Shown here in pieces: positions 4,498 to 10,301 of a stretch of DNA of 10,301 nucleotides. Below the pieces are notes generated by a model, which was given only the letters and a program-made list of their open reading frames with translations, made no database searches and was not told the origin of the DNA. The first letter of the stretch is position 1, and every line of letters starts with the position of its first letter. Source of the DNA: Dehalococcoidia bacterium (GTDB lineage Bacteria; Chloroflexota; Dehalococcoidia; SM23-28-2; RBG-16-64-32); NCBI GenBank assembly GCA_030690405.1, contig JAUYGU010000119.1, forward strand, positions 1-10,301. The letters are read 5' to 3'. The position numbers were made by a program, and so were the translations under genes.

Positions 4498-5385
4498 CTA
4501 CGAACCCTGCGAGGGTTCTCCCTCCGCTCCCTCCTCCCTAATCAGCCGCCTCCGCTCAGCCCGGCTCAGCCGCTCCTCTTGCGGAGGCGTGCGCAGCAGG
4601 TAGACGATCGCCACCACGGCCAGCGCTATGCTGGCGATGGCGATTAGCTGGGCCGTTCGCAGCCCGAGCCAGACGATGTCGTCCAGGCGGAAGAAGCTCA
4701 CGCCCAGACGCAGAGCGCCGTAGAGAAACATCCAGGAGAAGAACACCAAGCCGCCGCGGCGCACGCGCGAGTAGACCAGCACCAGGAGCGCGAATATCAC
4801 CAGGTCGCCCAGGAGCTCGTAGGCCACGGCGGGATGCTGGACCATGTCGGGCCCGCCGAAGGCCAGGTAGCTGGGGCTGTTCGGGTCGGTGTAGCGCACG
4901 CCCCAGGGCAGGTCCGTGGACTTGGCGAAGTGCTCCCCGTTGATCACGTCGCCGATGCGGCCGACGGCCATCCCCATGATCCCGCCCATGGAGGCGATGT
5001 CGGCCGCCTGCGCGATATTCGGTAGCCGGCTGACAAGGGCGAAGCCCAGGGCGCCCAGCGTCCCCCCTATCAGCGCCCCGTAGATGGAGATTCCACCGGT
5101 ATTGACGGCGAAGATCTTGCCGACATCGTCCTCGAACTGTGACCAGTTCTCGATGACGTAGAGGGCGCGGGCGCCGATGATGCCCCCGATCACAAGGGCG
5201 AGGGCGACGTTGTAGATGGAGTCTTCGTTGAAGCCGGCGCGCCTCCCGAAGATCGCCGCCACCCCCACGCCCACGATGACGCCGACGGCTGTAAAGAGGC
5301 CGTGCCAGGTGATCTGTATGCCGACCACTTCGAACAGTTGAGGGTCAAGGCCGATCTTTATCGCCAGTAGGACCGCGCTATTCAT
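4498..5385 (-). CDS. lgt: Prolipoprotein diacylglyceryl transferase
   Basis: This integral membrane enzyme transfers diacylglycerol from phosphatidylglycerol to the lipobox cysteine of prolipoproteins, the first step of lipoprotein maturation. The protein has about seven hydrophobic segments. The Lgt signature region reads GRIGDVINGEHF (near 142-153), with its conserved arginine, asparagine and glutamate. GARALYVIENW lies near 71 and HPAVAYEL near 184. The position of the essential E. coli His103 is a tyrosine here (SIYGALIGG), a change I recall from other Lgt lineages. The C-terminal tail is charged (SRAERRRLIREEG). The frame can also start at a GTG at 5388, but GGGAGG abuts that codon, so I prefer the ATG at 5385, which overlaps the resB stop by 8 nt. 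It is the last gene of the murT-to-lgt block. Confidence 0.96.
   Translation of the reverse strand: MNSAVLLAIKIGLDPQLFEVVGIQITWHGLFTAVGVIVGVGVAAIFGRRAGFNEDSIYNVALALVIGGIIGARALYVIENWSQFEDDVGKIFAVNTGGISIYGALIGGTLGALGFALVSRLPNIAQAADIASMGGIMGMAVGRIGDVINGEHFAKSTDLPWGVRYTDPNSPSYLAFGGPDMVQHPAVAYELLGDLVIFALLVLVYSRVRRGGLVFFSWMFLYGALRLGVSFFRLDDIVWLGLRTAQLIAIASIALAVVAIVYLLRTPPQEERLSRAERRRLIREEGAEGEPSQGS
4502..4518. repeat. Perfect hairpin at the 3' end of lgt
   Basis: GAACCCT-GCG-AGGGTTC is a perfect 7-bp inverted repeat formed by the last lgt codons, ending one base before the stop. No U tract follows on the minus strand. It may protect the 3' end of the transcript or help to stop transcription. Confidence 0.4.
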
Positions 5386-7135
5386 CACCCTCCCGCCCTT
5401 GCTGCTCGTCTACCGTCCCGCCCTCGTCGCGCGCCATCTCGGCCATCTCTCTCTCGAAGTTCACCAGGTGGCCGACGTGGCCGGCGAGCTGGGTGCGGGT
5501 CGCTGCTATTTTAGCCCATAACCGCCTCCGTGGCACCCAGAACGTCGCCAGCAGGCCCGCCAGCAGCAGCCCGACGCCCAGCCACACCAGGTAGTCGCCC
5601 CGGTCCCGCTTCACCTGGATGCCCGCGAACTCACGCTGCCCGACGAACGAGTACTCGTACCCACCGGCCTCCGCCTTCTCCCCCGGCCGCAGCGTCAGCG
5701 CCTGCGGCTGCACCCCGACGATCGTCAGCTCAGGCGGGCCGGCGGAGGCGGCTGGTTCCACCGCCGTGCCCTCGGAGGCCGTCTCGGTCCCGTACACCAC
5801 GTTGCTCATCTCCAGTAGTACGCTCCGGGAGCCGCCGCCGGTGGCGGAGTCCGGCCGCAGTGGGAAGTCGGGGACGAACTCTGCCGGCACAGCCTGCAGG
5901 TCCGCGTATTCGACCTCCAGCCCGCCCGCCGCGGCCGATTCGCCCTCGGAGAGCACCAGTCGCACAGCGTCGCTGCCCTCCCCCGGCTCGAACACCGCCA
6001 GCCGCCACTCGTCCTGGCCCGCGGCCTTGCGCGCGCCGATGGTGAGCGTCCGCCCGCCCGACAGGGTGACCAGCCGGCCGTAGTAGGTGAACTGGTCGTC
6101 GCTCAGGACGTCGGTCAGGACCAGTCTCCGGTCCAGCAGGACATCTCCGGCGCCGTCGCGCACTATCACGTGCGGGGAAGGCAGCGTGCTGGCCAGGGCC
6201 ATAGTCTCGCGGAAGACGACGTTACCGCTGCCCAGGTCGCGCACCTGGACGTCGGCGCCAAAGCCGAAGTAGGCCGCCTGGTGGAAGCGGTAGCCGCGGT
6301 AGCTGCACGGCGAGTTGACCGTGGTTGTACAGCGCTTCACCTCCTCGCCGCCATCGTAGATCGCCAGCTTGGAGCTGTACTCCAGCGGCTGGCCGTCAGG
6401 TGTGAACCGTCCGACGGCGTCCAGGAGCTGTACCTGCATCTGCCTGGGGTTCTTCAGGGGAAACACCGGCCCGCTGTCGCCTTCAGCGATCATCATACCG
6501 TTGGAGAAGCCGCTGAAGCGGGACACCAGCGCCGCCGCGAGGATGACGATGAGCGCCAGGTGCGACACGAAGGTGGCCAGCTGCGCCAGCTGGAATCGGT
6601 CCGCGAACAGGTAGACGGTATCGCCTTCCTCGTAGCGCTCGACGGCATAGAGGCGCCGCCGCAGCACGGACTCCAGCCGCGAGCCACCGGCCGGGGTCTC
6701 GTACTCGAAACGGTGTCGCGCGGACTGGAAGTAGGCGTCGTTCACGCGCTTCGCCGGCCGGTTTACCGACCGCCAGATGGGCGGCAGCCGGCTGGCCGTG
6801 CACACGGCGACGGAGACGACGAGGAGGCCCAGCGCATATATGAACCAGCCGGCGTGGAAGACATCGAACAGCCCCAGGGAGTTCATGCCGCCGGTCAGGA
6901 ACCCGAAGCGCCCCTCCTGGACGTCCAGCCAGCGCCCCTCGGCCGCAGCGTCGCCGCGCACGGCGGCCGGCACCTGCGGCACGACGACTCCCACCAGGCT
7001 GGCCAGCGCCAGAAAGGCGATGATGCCAATGGCCCAGCGAACGTTGGTGAACAGCCGCCAGGTGGCGCGGATCGGGTCCAGCTCCCGCGCCAGCCGCCAC
7101 CACCCGGCGCCCCAGAGGGCGCTCTCCTCCGCCAT
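5378..7135 (-). CDS. resB: Cytochrome c biogenesis protein ResB (CcsB)
   Basis: A 585-residue membrane protein of system II cytochrome c maturation, which with ResC/CcsA moves haem across the membrane and attaches it to exported apocytochromes. It shows the ResB layout: TM1 at about 33-52, TM2 at 96-114, TM3 at 187-205 with a histidine (H192 in FVSHLAL), a large extracytoplasmic domain (about 206-510), then TM4 at 515-533 followed by the WVPRRRLW motif. The PCSYRGYRFHQAAYFGFG stretch in the outer domain is also typical of the family. The cytoplasmic tail after TM4 is acidic. The ATG at 7135 lies 3 nt after the resA stop, and the 3' end overlaps lgt. The partner ResC/CcsA is not in this window and must be elsewhere if the system is complete. 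Confidence 0.95.
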   Translation of the reverse strand: MAEESALWGAGWWRLARELDPIRATWRLFTNVRWAIGIIAFLALASLVGVVVPQVPAAVRGDAAAEGRWLDVQEGRFGFLTGGMNSLGLFDVFHAGWFIYALGLLVVSVAVCTASRLPPIWRSVNRPAKRVNDAYFQSARHRFEYETPAGGSRLESVLRRRLYAVERYEEGDTVYLFADRFQLAQLATFVSHLALIVILAAALVSRFSGFSNGMMIAEGDSGPVFPLKNPRQMQVQLLDAVGRFTPDGQPLEYSSKLAIYDGGEEVKRCTTTVNSPCSYRGYRFHQAAYFGFGADVQVRDLGSGNVVFRETMALASTLPSPHVIVRDGAGDVLLDRRLVLTDVLSDDQFTYYGRLVTLSGGRTLTIGARKAAGQDEWRLAVFEPGEGSDAVRLVLSEGESAAAGGLEVEYADLQAVPAEFVPDFPLRPDSATGGGSRSVLLEMSNVVYGTETASEGTAVEPAASAGPPELTIVGVQPQALTLRPGEKAEAGGYEYSFVGQREFAGIQVKRDRGDYLVWLGVGLLLAGLLATFWVPRRRLWAKIAATRTQLAGHVGHLVNFEREMAEMARDEGGTVDEQQGREGDE

Positions 7136-7138
7136 CCC

Positions 7139-7834
7139 CTACCCCAGGATCTCCTGAATGCGCCGCGTCAACTCGTCCTCCTCAATCGCGCCCTGCACCT
7201 GCGTCCCCCGCAACTGCTCAAGGAACGGCCCCTGGAAGACACTGCGGATGACGCCTTCCCGATCTATGAAGTACGTCATCGGCAGGCCGCTCAGCCGGTA
7301 GGAGTCGGACACGGAGCTGCGCTTGTCCAGCACCACCGGGAACTTCATCCCGAAGTCAGCGGCGAAGGGGCGGATTATCGACGGGCTCTCCTGCACGTTG
7401 ACGGCGACGACCTCAAGCCCTTCGCCCTTGTACCGGTCGTAGGCAGCGACGAACTGCGGCATCTCTTTGCGGCAGGGGGCGCACCAGGTGGCCCAGAAGT
7501 TGACGATCACCCCCTTGCCGCGGAGATCGCTCAGGCGGAGATCGCCGCCGTCCAGGGTCGCCAGCAGGAAGTCCGGGGCCAGGCTCCCCTTCTTCGCCTC
7601 CACCGCCATCCCCGCCGGCACGAGCGCGGCCGGCATCTCCACCGGCCCGTAGCGGGCGTCGTACGGGGACGGGTCGGAGTCCGGCCGGTAGTCGAGCCAC
7701 CAGATGGCGCCGGCGATGGCACCGACTACCACGAGCGGCAGGGCCACGCTGCGCCAGGGCCCGCGCCAGACGCGCCGCCGCTGGGGCGACTCGTCCACCT
7801 CCACGGGGCCCGTGGCCTCCAAGTCTTCAGCCAT
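7139..7834 (-). CDS. resA: Membrane-anchored thiol-disulfide oxidoreductase (ResA/TlpA)
   Basis: A 231-residue thioredoxin-fold protein with a charged cytoplasmic N-terminus, one membrane anchor at about 29-47 and an extracytoplasmic domain. The active site is W117-C118-A-P-C121 in NFWATWCAPC, and the cis-proline is P185 in SGLPMTYFI. The SLAPDF start of the domain (84-89) is typical of the ResA/TlpA group. It keeps the CxxCH haem-binding cysteines of apocytochromes reduced before haem attachment. The ATG at 7834 lies 18 nt after gatD; an AGGAGG overlaps the gatD stop but is rather far (about 13 nt) from the start. ResB follows at once, supporting a role in cytochrome c maturation rather than general disulfide exchange. 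Confidence 0.95.
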   Translation of the reverse strand: MAEDLEATGPVEVDESPQRRRVWRGPWRSVALPLVVVGAIAGAIWWLDYRPDSDPSPYDARYGPVEMPAALVPAGMAVEAKKGSLAPDFLLATLDGGDLRLSDLRGKGVIVNFWATWCAPCRKEMPQFVAAYDRYKGEGLEVVAVNVQESPSIIRPFAADFGMKFPVVLDKRSSVSDSYRLSGLPMTYFIDREGVIRSVFQGPFLEQLRGTQVQGAIEEDELTRRIQEILG

Positions 7835-7852
7835 AGCGAAGGGGGCTTCCTC

Positions 7853-8605
7853 CTACACGGAGATGATACCGCGACGGGTAGCCAGGCGCACGGCGGCGGC
7901 GTGCGCCGCCTCCTCCACGCGGTCGTCCAGGGGCGCGAGCTCGAAGCCCTCCTGCCGCCGCAACAGCGCCGTCTCGATCAGGTGGTCCGCGAAAGAAGGG
8001 TTTTTGGGCAGGAGCGAGCCGTGCAGGTAGGTGCCGTAGGCGTTGCCGCAGACAGCGCCCTCACCGCCGTCCGCACCGTTGTTCCCGAAGCCACTGACCA
8101 CCCGCCCCAGCGGCTCCACGCCCTCGTCCAGGTAGGTGCGGCCGCCGTGGTTCTCGAACCCGACGAGCGTTCCGCCCCGCCACTCCACGACAACGTTCCC
8201 GATGAACCGCTTCGCCCCCGGCCCCGGGTGCTCCGTCCAGAGACCGAACAGCCCCACGCCGGGCAGCTCCTCCCCCTCCGCCGTCCGGTAGTAGCGGCCC
8301 AGGAGCTGATAGCCGCCGCACACCGCCAGCACGACGACGCCTGCCCCGGCCGCCTCCCGCAGCGCCTTCGCCTTCACCTTCACCAGATCCTCCGCCACGC
8401 GGCGCTGCTCCCGGTCCTGCGCGCCGCCGATGAAGATGAGGTCGTGGTCCTTCGGCTTCAGCTTCTCGCCCAGGTCCAGCTCCGTGACCTCGAAGGCGAC
8501 CCCCCTCTCGCGGCAACGGCGCTCCAGGCAGAGGATGTTGCCGCGGTCGCCATATATGTTCATCAGCTTCGGGTAGAGGTGGGCCAGGCGCAGCTTCGGC
8601 TCCAA
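7853..8605 (-). CDS. gatD: Lipid II isoglutaminyl synthase, glutaminase subunit GatD
   Basis: A 250-residue class-I glutamine amidotransferase of the CobB/CobQ-like type. It hydrolyses glutamine and passes ammonia to MurT, which amidates D-glutamate of the peptidoglycan stem to D-isoglutamine. The nucleophile is C96 in AVCGGYQLLG, and the catalytic histidine is H195 in GTYLHGSLLPKNP. HLYPKLMNIYGDRGN near the start and FENHGGRTYL at about 150-159 are typical of GatD. The start is a TTG at 8605 that directly follows the murT TAG. GGAGGAGG (8611-8618) lies 5 nt before it, so translation is probably coupled and the subunits made in equal amounts. The length matches the family. Annotation as a cobyric acid synthase-like amidotransferase would be a mislabel. 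Confidence 0.96.
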   Translation of the reverse strand: MEPKLRLAHLYPKLMNIYGDRGNILCLERRCRERGVAFEVTELDLGEKLKPKDHDLIFIGGAQDREQRRVAEDLVKVKAKALREAAGAGVVVLAVCGGYQLLGRYYRTAEGEELPGVGLFGLWTEHPGPGAKRFIGNVVVEWRGGTLVGFENHGGRTYLDEGVEPLGRVVSGFGNNGADGGEGAVCGNAYGTYLHGSLLPKNPSFADHLIETALLRRQEGFELAPLDDRVEEAAHAAAVRLATRRGIISV

Positions 8606-9994
8606 CTAGGCCTCCTCCCAGAAGGCAGGCCGCCGCCCCCAGCGGGCGAGCAGCTTCCGCACCTGGAGCATCGCCGTGTAGGTGGGGATGACGATCAGGT
8701 CGCCGCCCTCCGGCGTGGCCCTGATCGCCCGCCGGAGCGCCGCCGCCGTGTTCTCCTCCACCCCCGGCAGCGAGTCCAGCCCCGCGTACTTCAGGCGCAG
8801 CGCCATGTCCCAGGCGCGCGTCCCCGACACCGTGAGGTTCCTCACCTTCCCGGCCAGCAGGTCGAAGTCCACGTCCCAGATCCAGGAGACGTCCCGCCCG
8901 TCCGCGATGCCATCGTTGAGGAACACCGCCAGGTCCTTGCCGCCGCCGCCGGCGGTGATCGTGCGCAGAACCTCGTTGAGGCCGGCCGGGTTCTTCGCCA
9001 GGATCACCTGCACCCGCCGCCCGCCGACCAGCAGCCGCTCCTGGCGGCCGAAACCCGCCGTGAACGAGGCCAGCCCCCGCTCGATAACGGCGGGCTCGAC
9101 GCCGAGGGCGACCGCCGCAGCGACGGCGGCCAGCGCGTTGTAGGCGTTGTACAGGCCAGTCAGCGGCAGCTTCGACCTCACCTCGCCGGCGGGCACGGCG
9201 ATGGTGAGGTCGCTGCCTTCCGCGCTCAGGCCGACGCGGCTCGCGACGACGGCTCCTGCGGGACGGGAGCGGTCGCCCTGCGGGCAGCGCCAGTGGCCGA
9301 GGTGGCCGTAGAAGACCGTCGCGTAGGCCAGCTCCGCCCCGCAGGCGGAGCACCAGCGGGCGTCCGCGGCGTGCTCCAGCCGCTCCCGGCCGCGCGACGC
9401 ATCCTCCACCCCGTAGAACAGCACCTCGCCGGGCGCAGCCTCCGCCAGCGCCGCTATCGAGGGGTCGTCGGCGTTGAGGACGACGACCGTCGAGGCGTCC
9501 AGCCCGCGCACGGCCTCCCGCCAGAGCGCCGCCACGTGCTCCACCTCGCCGTAGCGGTCCAGCTGGTCGCGGAACAGGTTCGTGAACAGCAGGAGCTTCG
9601 GCCGGAGGGCGCGGGCCGCCTCCGGCACCGTCGCCTCGTCCACCTCGAAGACGCCCAGGCGGCGGCCCGCGCCGGCGAAGCCGCCGTCCAGCCCCGCCGC
9701 CTCCGCCATCGCCGCCGCGATCCCCCGCATCAGGTTCGACCCCGCGCGATTCGCCACCGCCCGCATCCCCGCCTCGCGGACGATGCCGCGCAGCAGGCGA
9801 GAGGTGGTGGTCTTGCCGTTGGTGCCGGTGACGATTACGCTGCCCTGGCCCAGCCTGCGCGCCATCTCCGGCACGATCGCCGGGTCGATGCGCTCGGCGA
9901 GGAGGCCGGGCAGGGCGGTGCCGCCGCCCACCTTCAGCCGGCGGCTGAGGGCGGCGGCCGCCTTGGCCGCGGCGATGGCGGCGATACGTCGCAT
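8606..9994 (-). CDS. murT: Lipid II isoglutaminyl synthase, Mur-ligase-like subunit MurT
   Basis: A 462-residue Mur-ligase-family enzyme (central ATPase domain plus the MurT/DUF1727 C-terminal domain). It activates D-glutamate of lipid II with ATP and amidates it with ammonia from GatD. The P-loop is GTNGKTT (about 57-63), with VFEVDEATVPE, FTNLFRDQLDRYGE and LNADDP further on. The C-terminal domain has NPAGLNEVLR and LNDGIADGRDVSW. The zinc ribbon has C215-x2-C218 and C237, but the fourth cysteine is missing (CPQGD). The frame is open to an ATG at 10045, but I chose 9994 because MRRIAAIAAAKAAAALSRRL aligns end to end with the start of S. aureus MurT. No Shine-Dalgarno precedes it, and a GATAAT box ends just 9 nt upstream, so the message may be leaderless. 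Confidence 0.95.
   Translation of the reverse strand: MRRIAAIAAAKAAAALSRRLKVGGGTALPGLLAERIDPAIVPEMARRLGQGSVIVTGTNGKTTTSRLLRGIVREAGMRAVANRAGSNLMRGIAAAMAEAAGLDGGFAGAGRRLGVFEVDEATVPEAARALRPKLLLFTNLFRDQLDRYGEVEHVAALWREAVRGLDASTVVVLNADDPSIAALAEAAPGEVLFYGVEDASRGRERLEHAADARWCSACGAELAYATVFYGHLGHWRCPQGDRSRPAGAVVASRVGLSAEGSDLTIAVPAGEVRSKLPLTGLYNAYNALAAVAAAVALGVEPAVIERGLASFTAGFGRQERLLVGGRRVQVILAKNPAGLNEVLRTITAGGGGKDLAVFLNDGIADGRDVSWIWDVDFDLLAGKVRNLTVSGTRAWDMALRLKYAGLDSLPGVEENTAAALRRAIRATPEGGDLIVIPTYTAMLQVRKLLARWGRRPAFWEEA
8611..8618 (-). promoter_or_regulatory. Shine-Dalgarno deciding the TTG start of gatD
   Basis: GGAGGAGG on the minus strand lies within the last codons of murT, 5 nt before the TTG at 8605. 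It supports that unusual start and translational coupling across the abutting stop. Confidence 0.8.
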
Positions 9995-10003
9995 GTCAGG
10001 CGT

Positions 10004-10009
10004 ATTATC
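10004..10009 (-). promoter_or_regulatory. Possible -10 box of the murT operon
   Basis: GATAAT (10009-10004, minus strand) is an isolated AT-rich block in very GC-rich DNA, 9 nt before the preferred murT ATG. No TTGACA-like element is seen at 17 nt upstream. If it is used, transcription would start almost at the ATG, giving a leaderless message. Confidence 0.35.
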
Positions 10010-10055
10010 GGCTCTTCGGGGGGAGACCCGCCAGCGCGGGCCCATCTCACGGAGG

Positions 10056-10073
10056 GTCGGGCTTCAGCCCGAC
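10056..10073. repeat. Palindrome across the stop codon of the XdhC-like gene
   Basis: GTCGGGC-TTCA-GCCCGAC is a perfect 7-bp inverted repeat whose loop holds the TGA stop of the XdhC-like gene. There is no U tract. Palindromes of this kind are, from memory, often repeated through GC-rich bacterial genomes; here it may mark the transcript end before murT. Confidence 0.5.
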
Positions 10074-10301
10074 TGGCCATCCGGCACCACCGGCTCCACG
10101 AACACGTCCATGACGCCGCCGCAGATCTTGTCCTCGCCGTCCGTGGGCTCCGTCAGGTCCACCTGCACCAGACGGGCGCGACCGTCGCGCAGCGCCTCCA
10201 TCGCCTCCGACCAGACCTCCGCCTCGCCGCAGCCGCCGCCGATCGTGCCGCAGAAGCTGCCGTCCGGGCGCACCAGCATGCGCGCGCCGGCGCGTCGCGG
10301 C
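10064..10301 (-). CDS. XdhC/CoxI-family protein (5' end outside window)
   Basis: The last 78 residues of a reading frame that continues past the window edge. GARMLVRPDGSFCGTIGGGCGEAEV, split here as GARMLVRPDGS and GTIGGGCGEAEV, and the terminal ICGGVMDVFVEP are the hallmarks of the XdhC/CoxI N-terminal domain. Such proteins help to insert sulfurated molybdenum cofactor into xanthine dehydrogenase or CO-dehydrogenase-type enzymes. The gene stops right after this domain, with no Rossmann-fold XdhC C-terminal domain, so it belongs to the short single-domain type. An ATG at 10279 would give only 71 residues and cut into the domain, so it is not the likely start. The intended molybdoenzyme is not in view. 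A 69-nt gap with a palindrome separates it from murT. Confidence 0.88.
   Translation of the reverse strand, partial: PRRAGARMLVRPDGSFCGTIGGGCGEAEVWSEAMEALRDGRARLVQVDLTEPTDGEDKICGGVMDVFVEPVVPDGQSG

Noticed and set aside
8061..9353. 430-residue minus-strand frame out of register with murT/gatD
   Set aside because: Arg/Gly/Ala-rich low-complexity translation that crosses the murT-gatD junction; a typical shadow of GC-rich codons.
10064..10279. XdhC-like gene as a complete 71-residue protein
   Set aside because: The frame stays open to the window edge with family-like residues (PRRAGAR) before the ATG, so the ATG at 10279 is internal.
1..10301. CRISPR arrays, insertion sequences, prophage or tRNA genes
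   Set aside because: No spaced repeat arrays, transposase or integrase motifs, or tRNA-like cloverleaf were seen on either strand; the genes are chromosomal housekeeping types of even composition.

Overview
The window is GC-rich and every supported gene lies on the minus strand, so transcription runs from high to low coordinates. The gene content suggests a bacterium of the Chloroflexota (Dehalococcoidia-like) or a similar lineage. The pointers are: the MurT/GatD pair that amidates peptidoglycan; a ResA/ResB (system II) cytochrome c maturation pair; a CysO-type sulfur carrier; a two-repeat siroheme reductase; a short protein with the 'ECL..GE..L..RYPD...EIR.LL' motif common in that phylum (from memory); and several TTG starts. 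This placement is inference; there is no rRNA or tRNA gene to test it.

Region A (10301-4498) is a cell-envelope and redox block. The 3' end of an XdhC/CoxI-type gene is followed, after a palindrome spanning its stop, by murT-gatD-resA-resB-lgt. Those five genes are spaced from an 8-nt overlap to an 18-nt gap and look like one transcription unit. MurT/GatD amidate lipid II, ResA/ResB support haem attachment to exported c-type cytochromes, and Lgt makes lipoproteins.

Region B (4497-3937) holds a small winged-helix regulator. Its putative promoter overlaps a perfect palindrome, which suggests autoregulation.

Region C (3936-1718) is the most interesting part. A strong promoter is followed by a complete SAM-I (S-box) riboswitch, an intrinsic terminator with a plausible antiterminator, and a stretch of GC-rich hairpins. 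The operon behind them encodes a divergent threonine-synthase-like PLP enzyme, a free-standing NIL-domain protein and a CysO-like sulfur carrier ending in Gly-Gly. SAM control implies sulfur amino acid metabolism, not threonine synthesis. I propose that the operon uses a protein thiocarboxylate to make homocysteine (or cysteine), with the ThrC-like enzyme acting on an activated homoserine or serine.

Region D (1717-1) holds a small anti-sigma-like stub gene with a good intrinsic terminator. It is followed by a separately promoted nitrite/sulfite reductase gene that runs off the window. The reductase has a near-consensus promoter with a palindrome in its spacer and 22-bp-spaced direct repeats near the start site, and would supply the sulfide needed by Region C. 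Unusually, its N-terminal repeat carries a full four-cysteine cluster motif.
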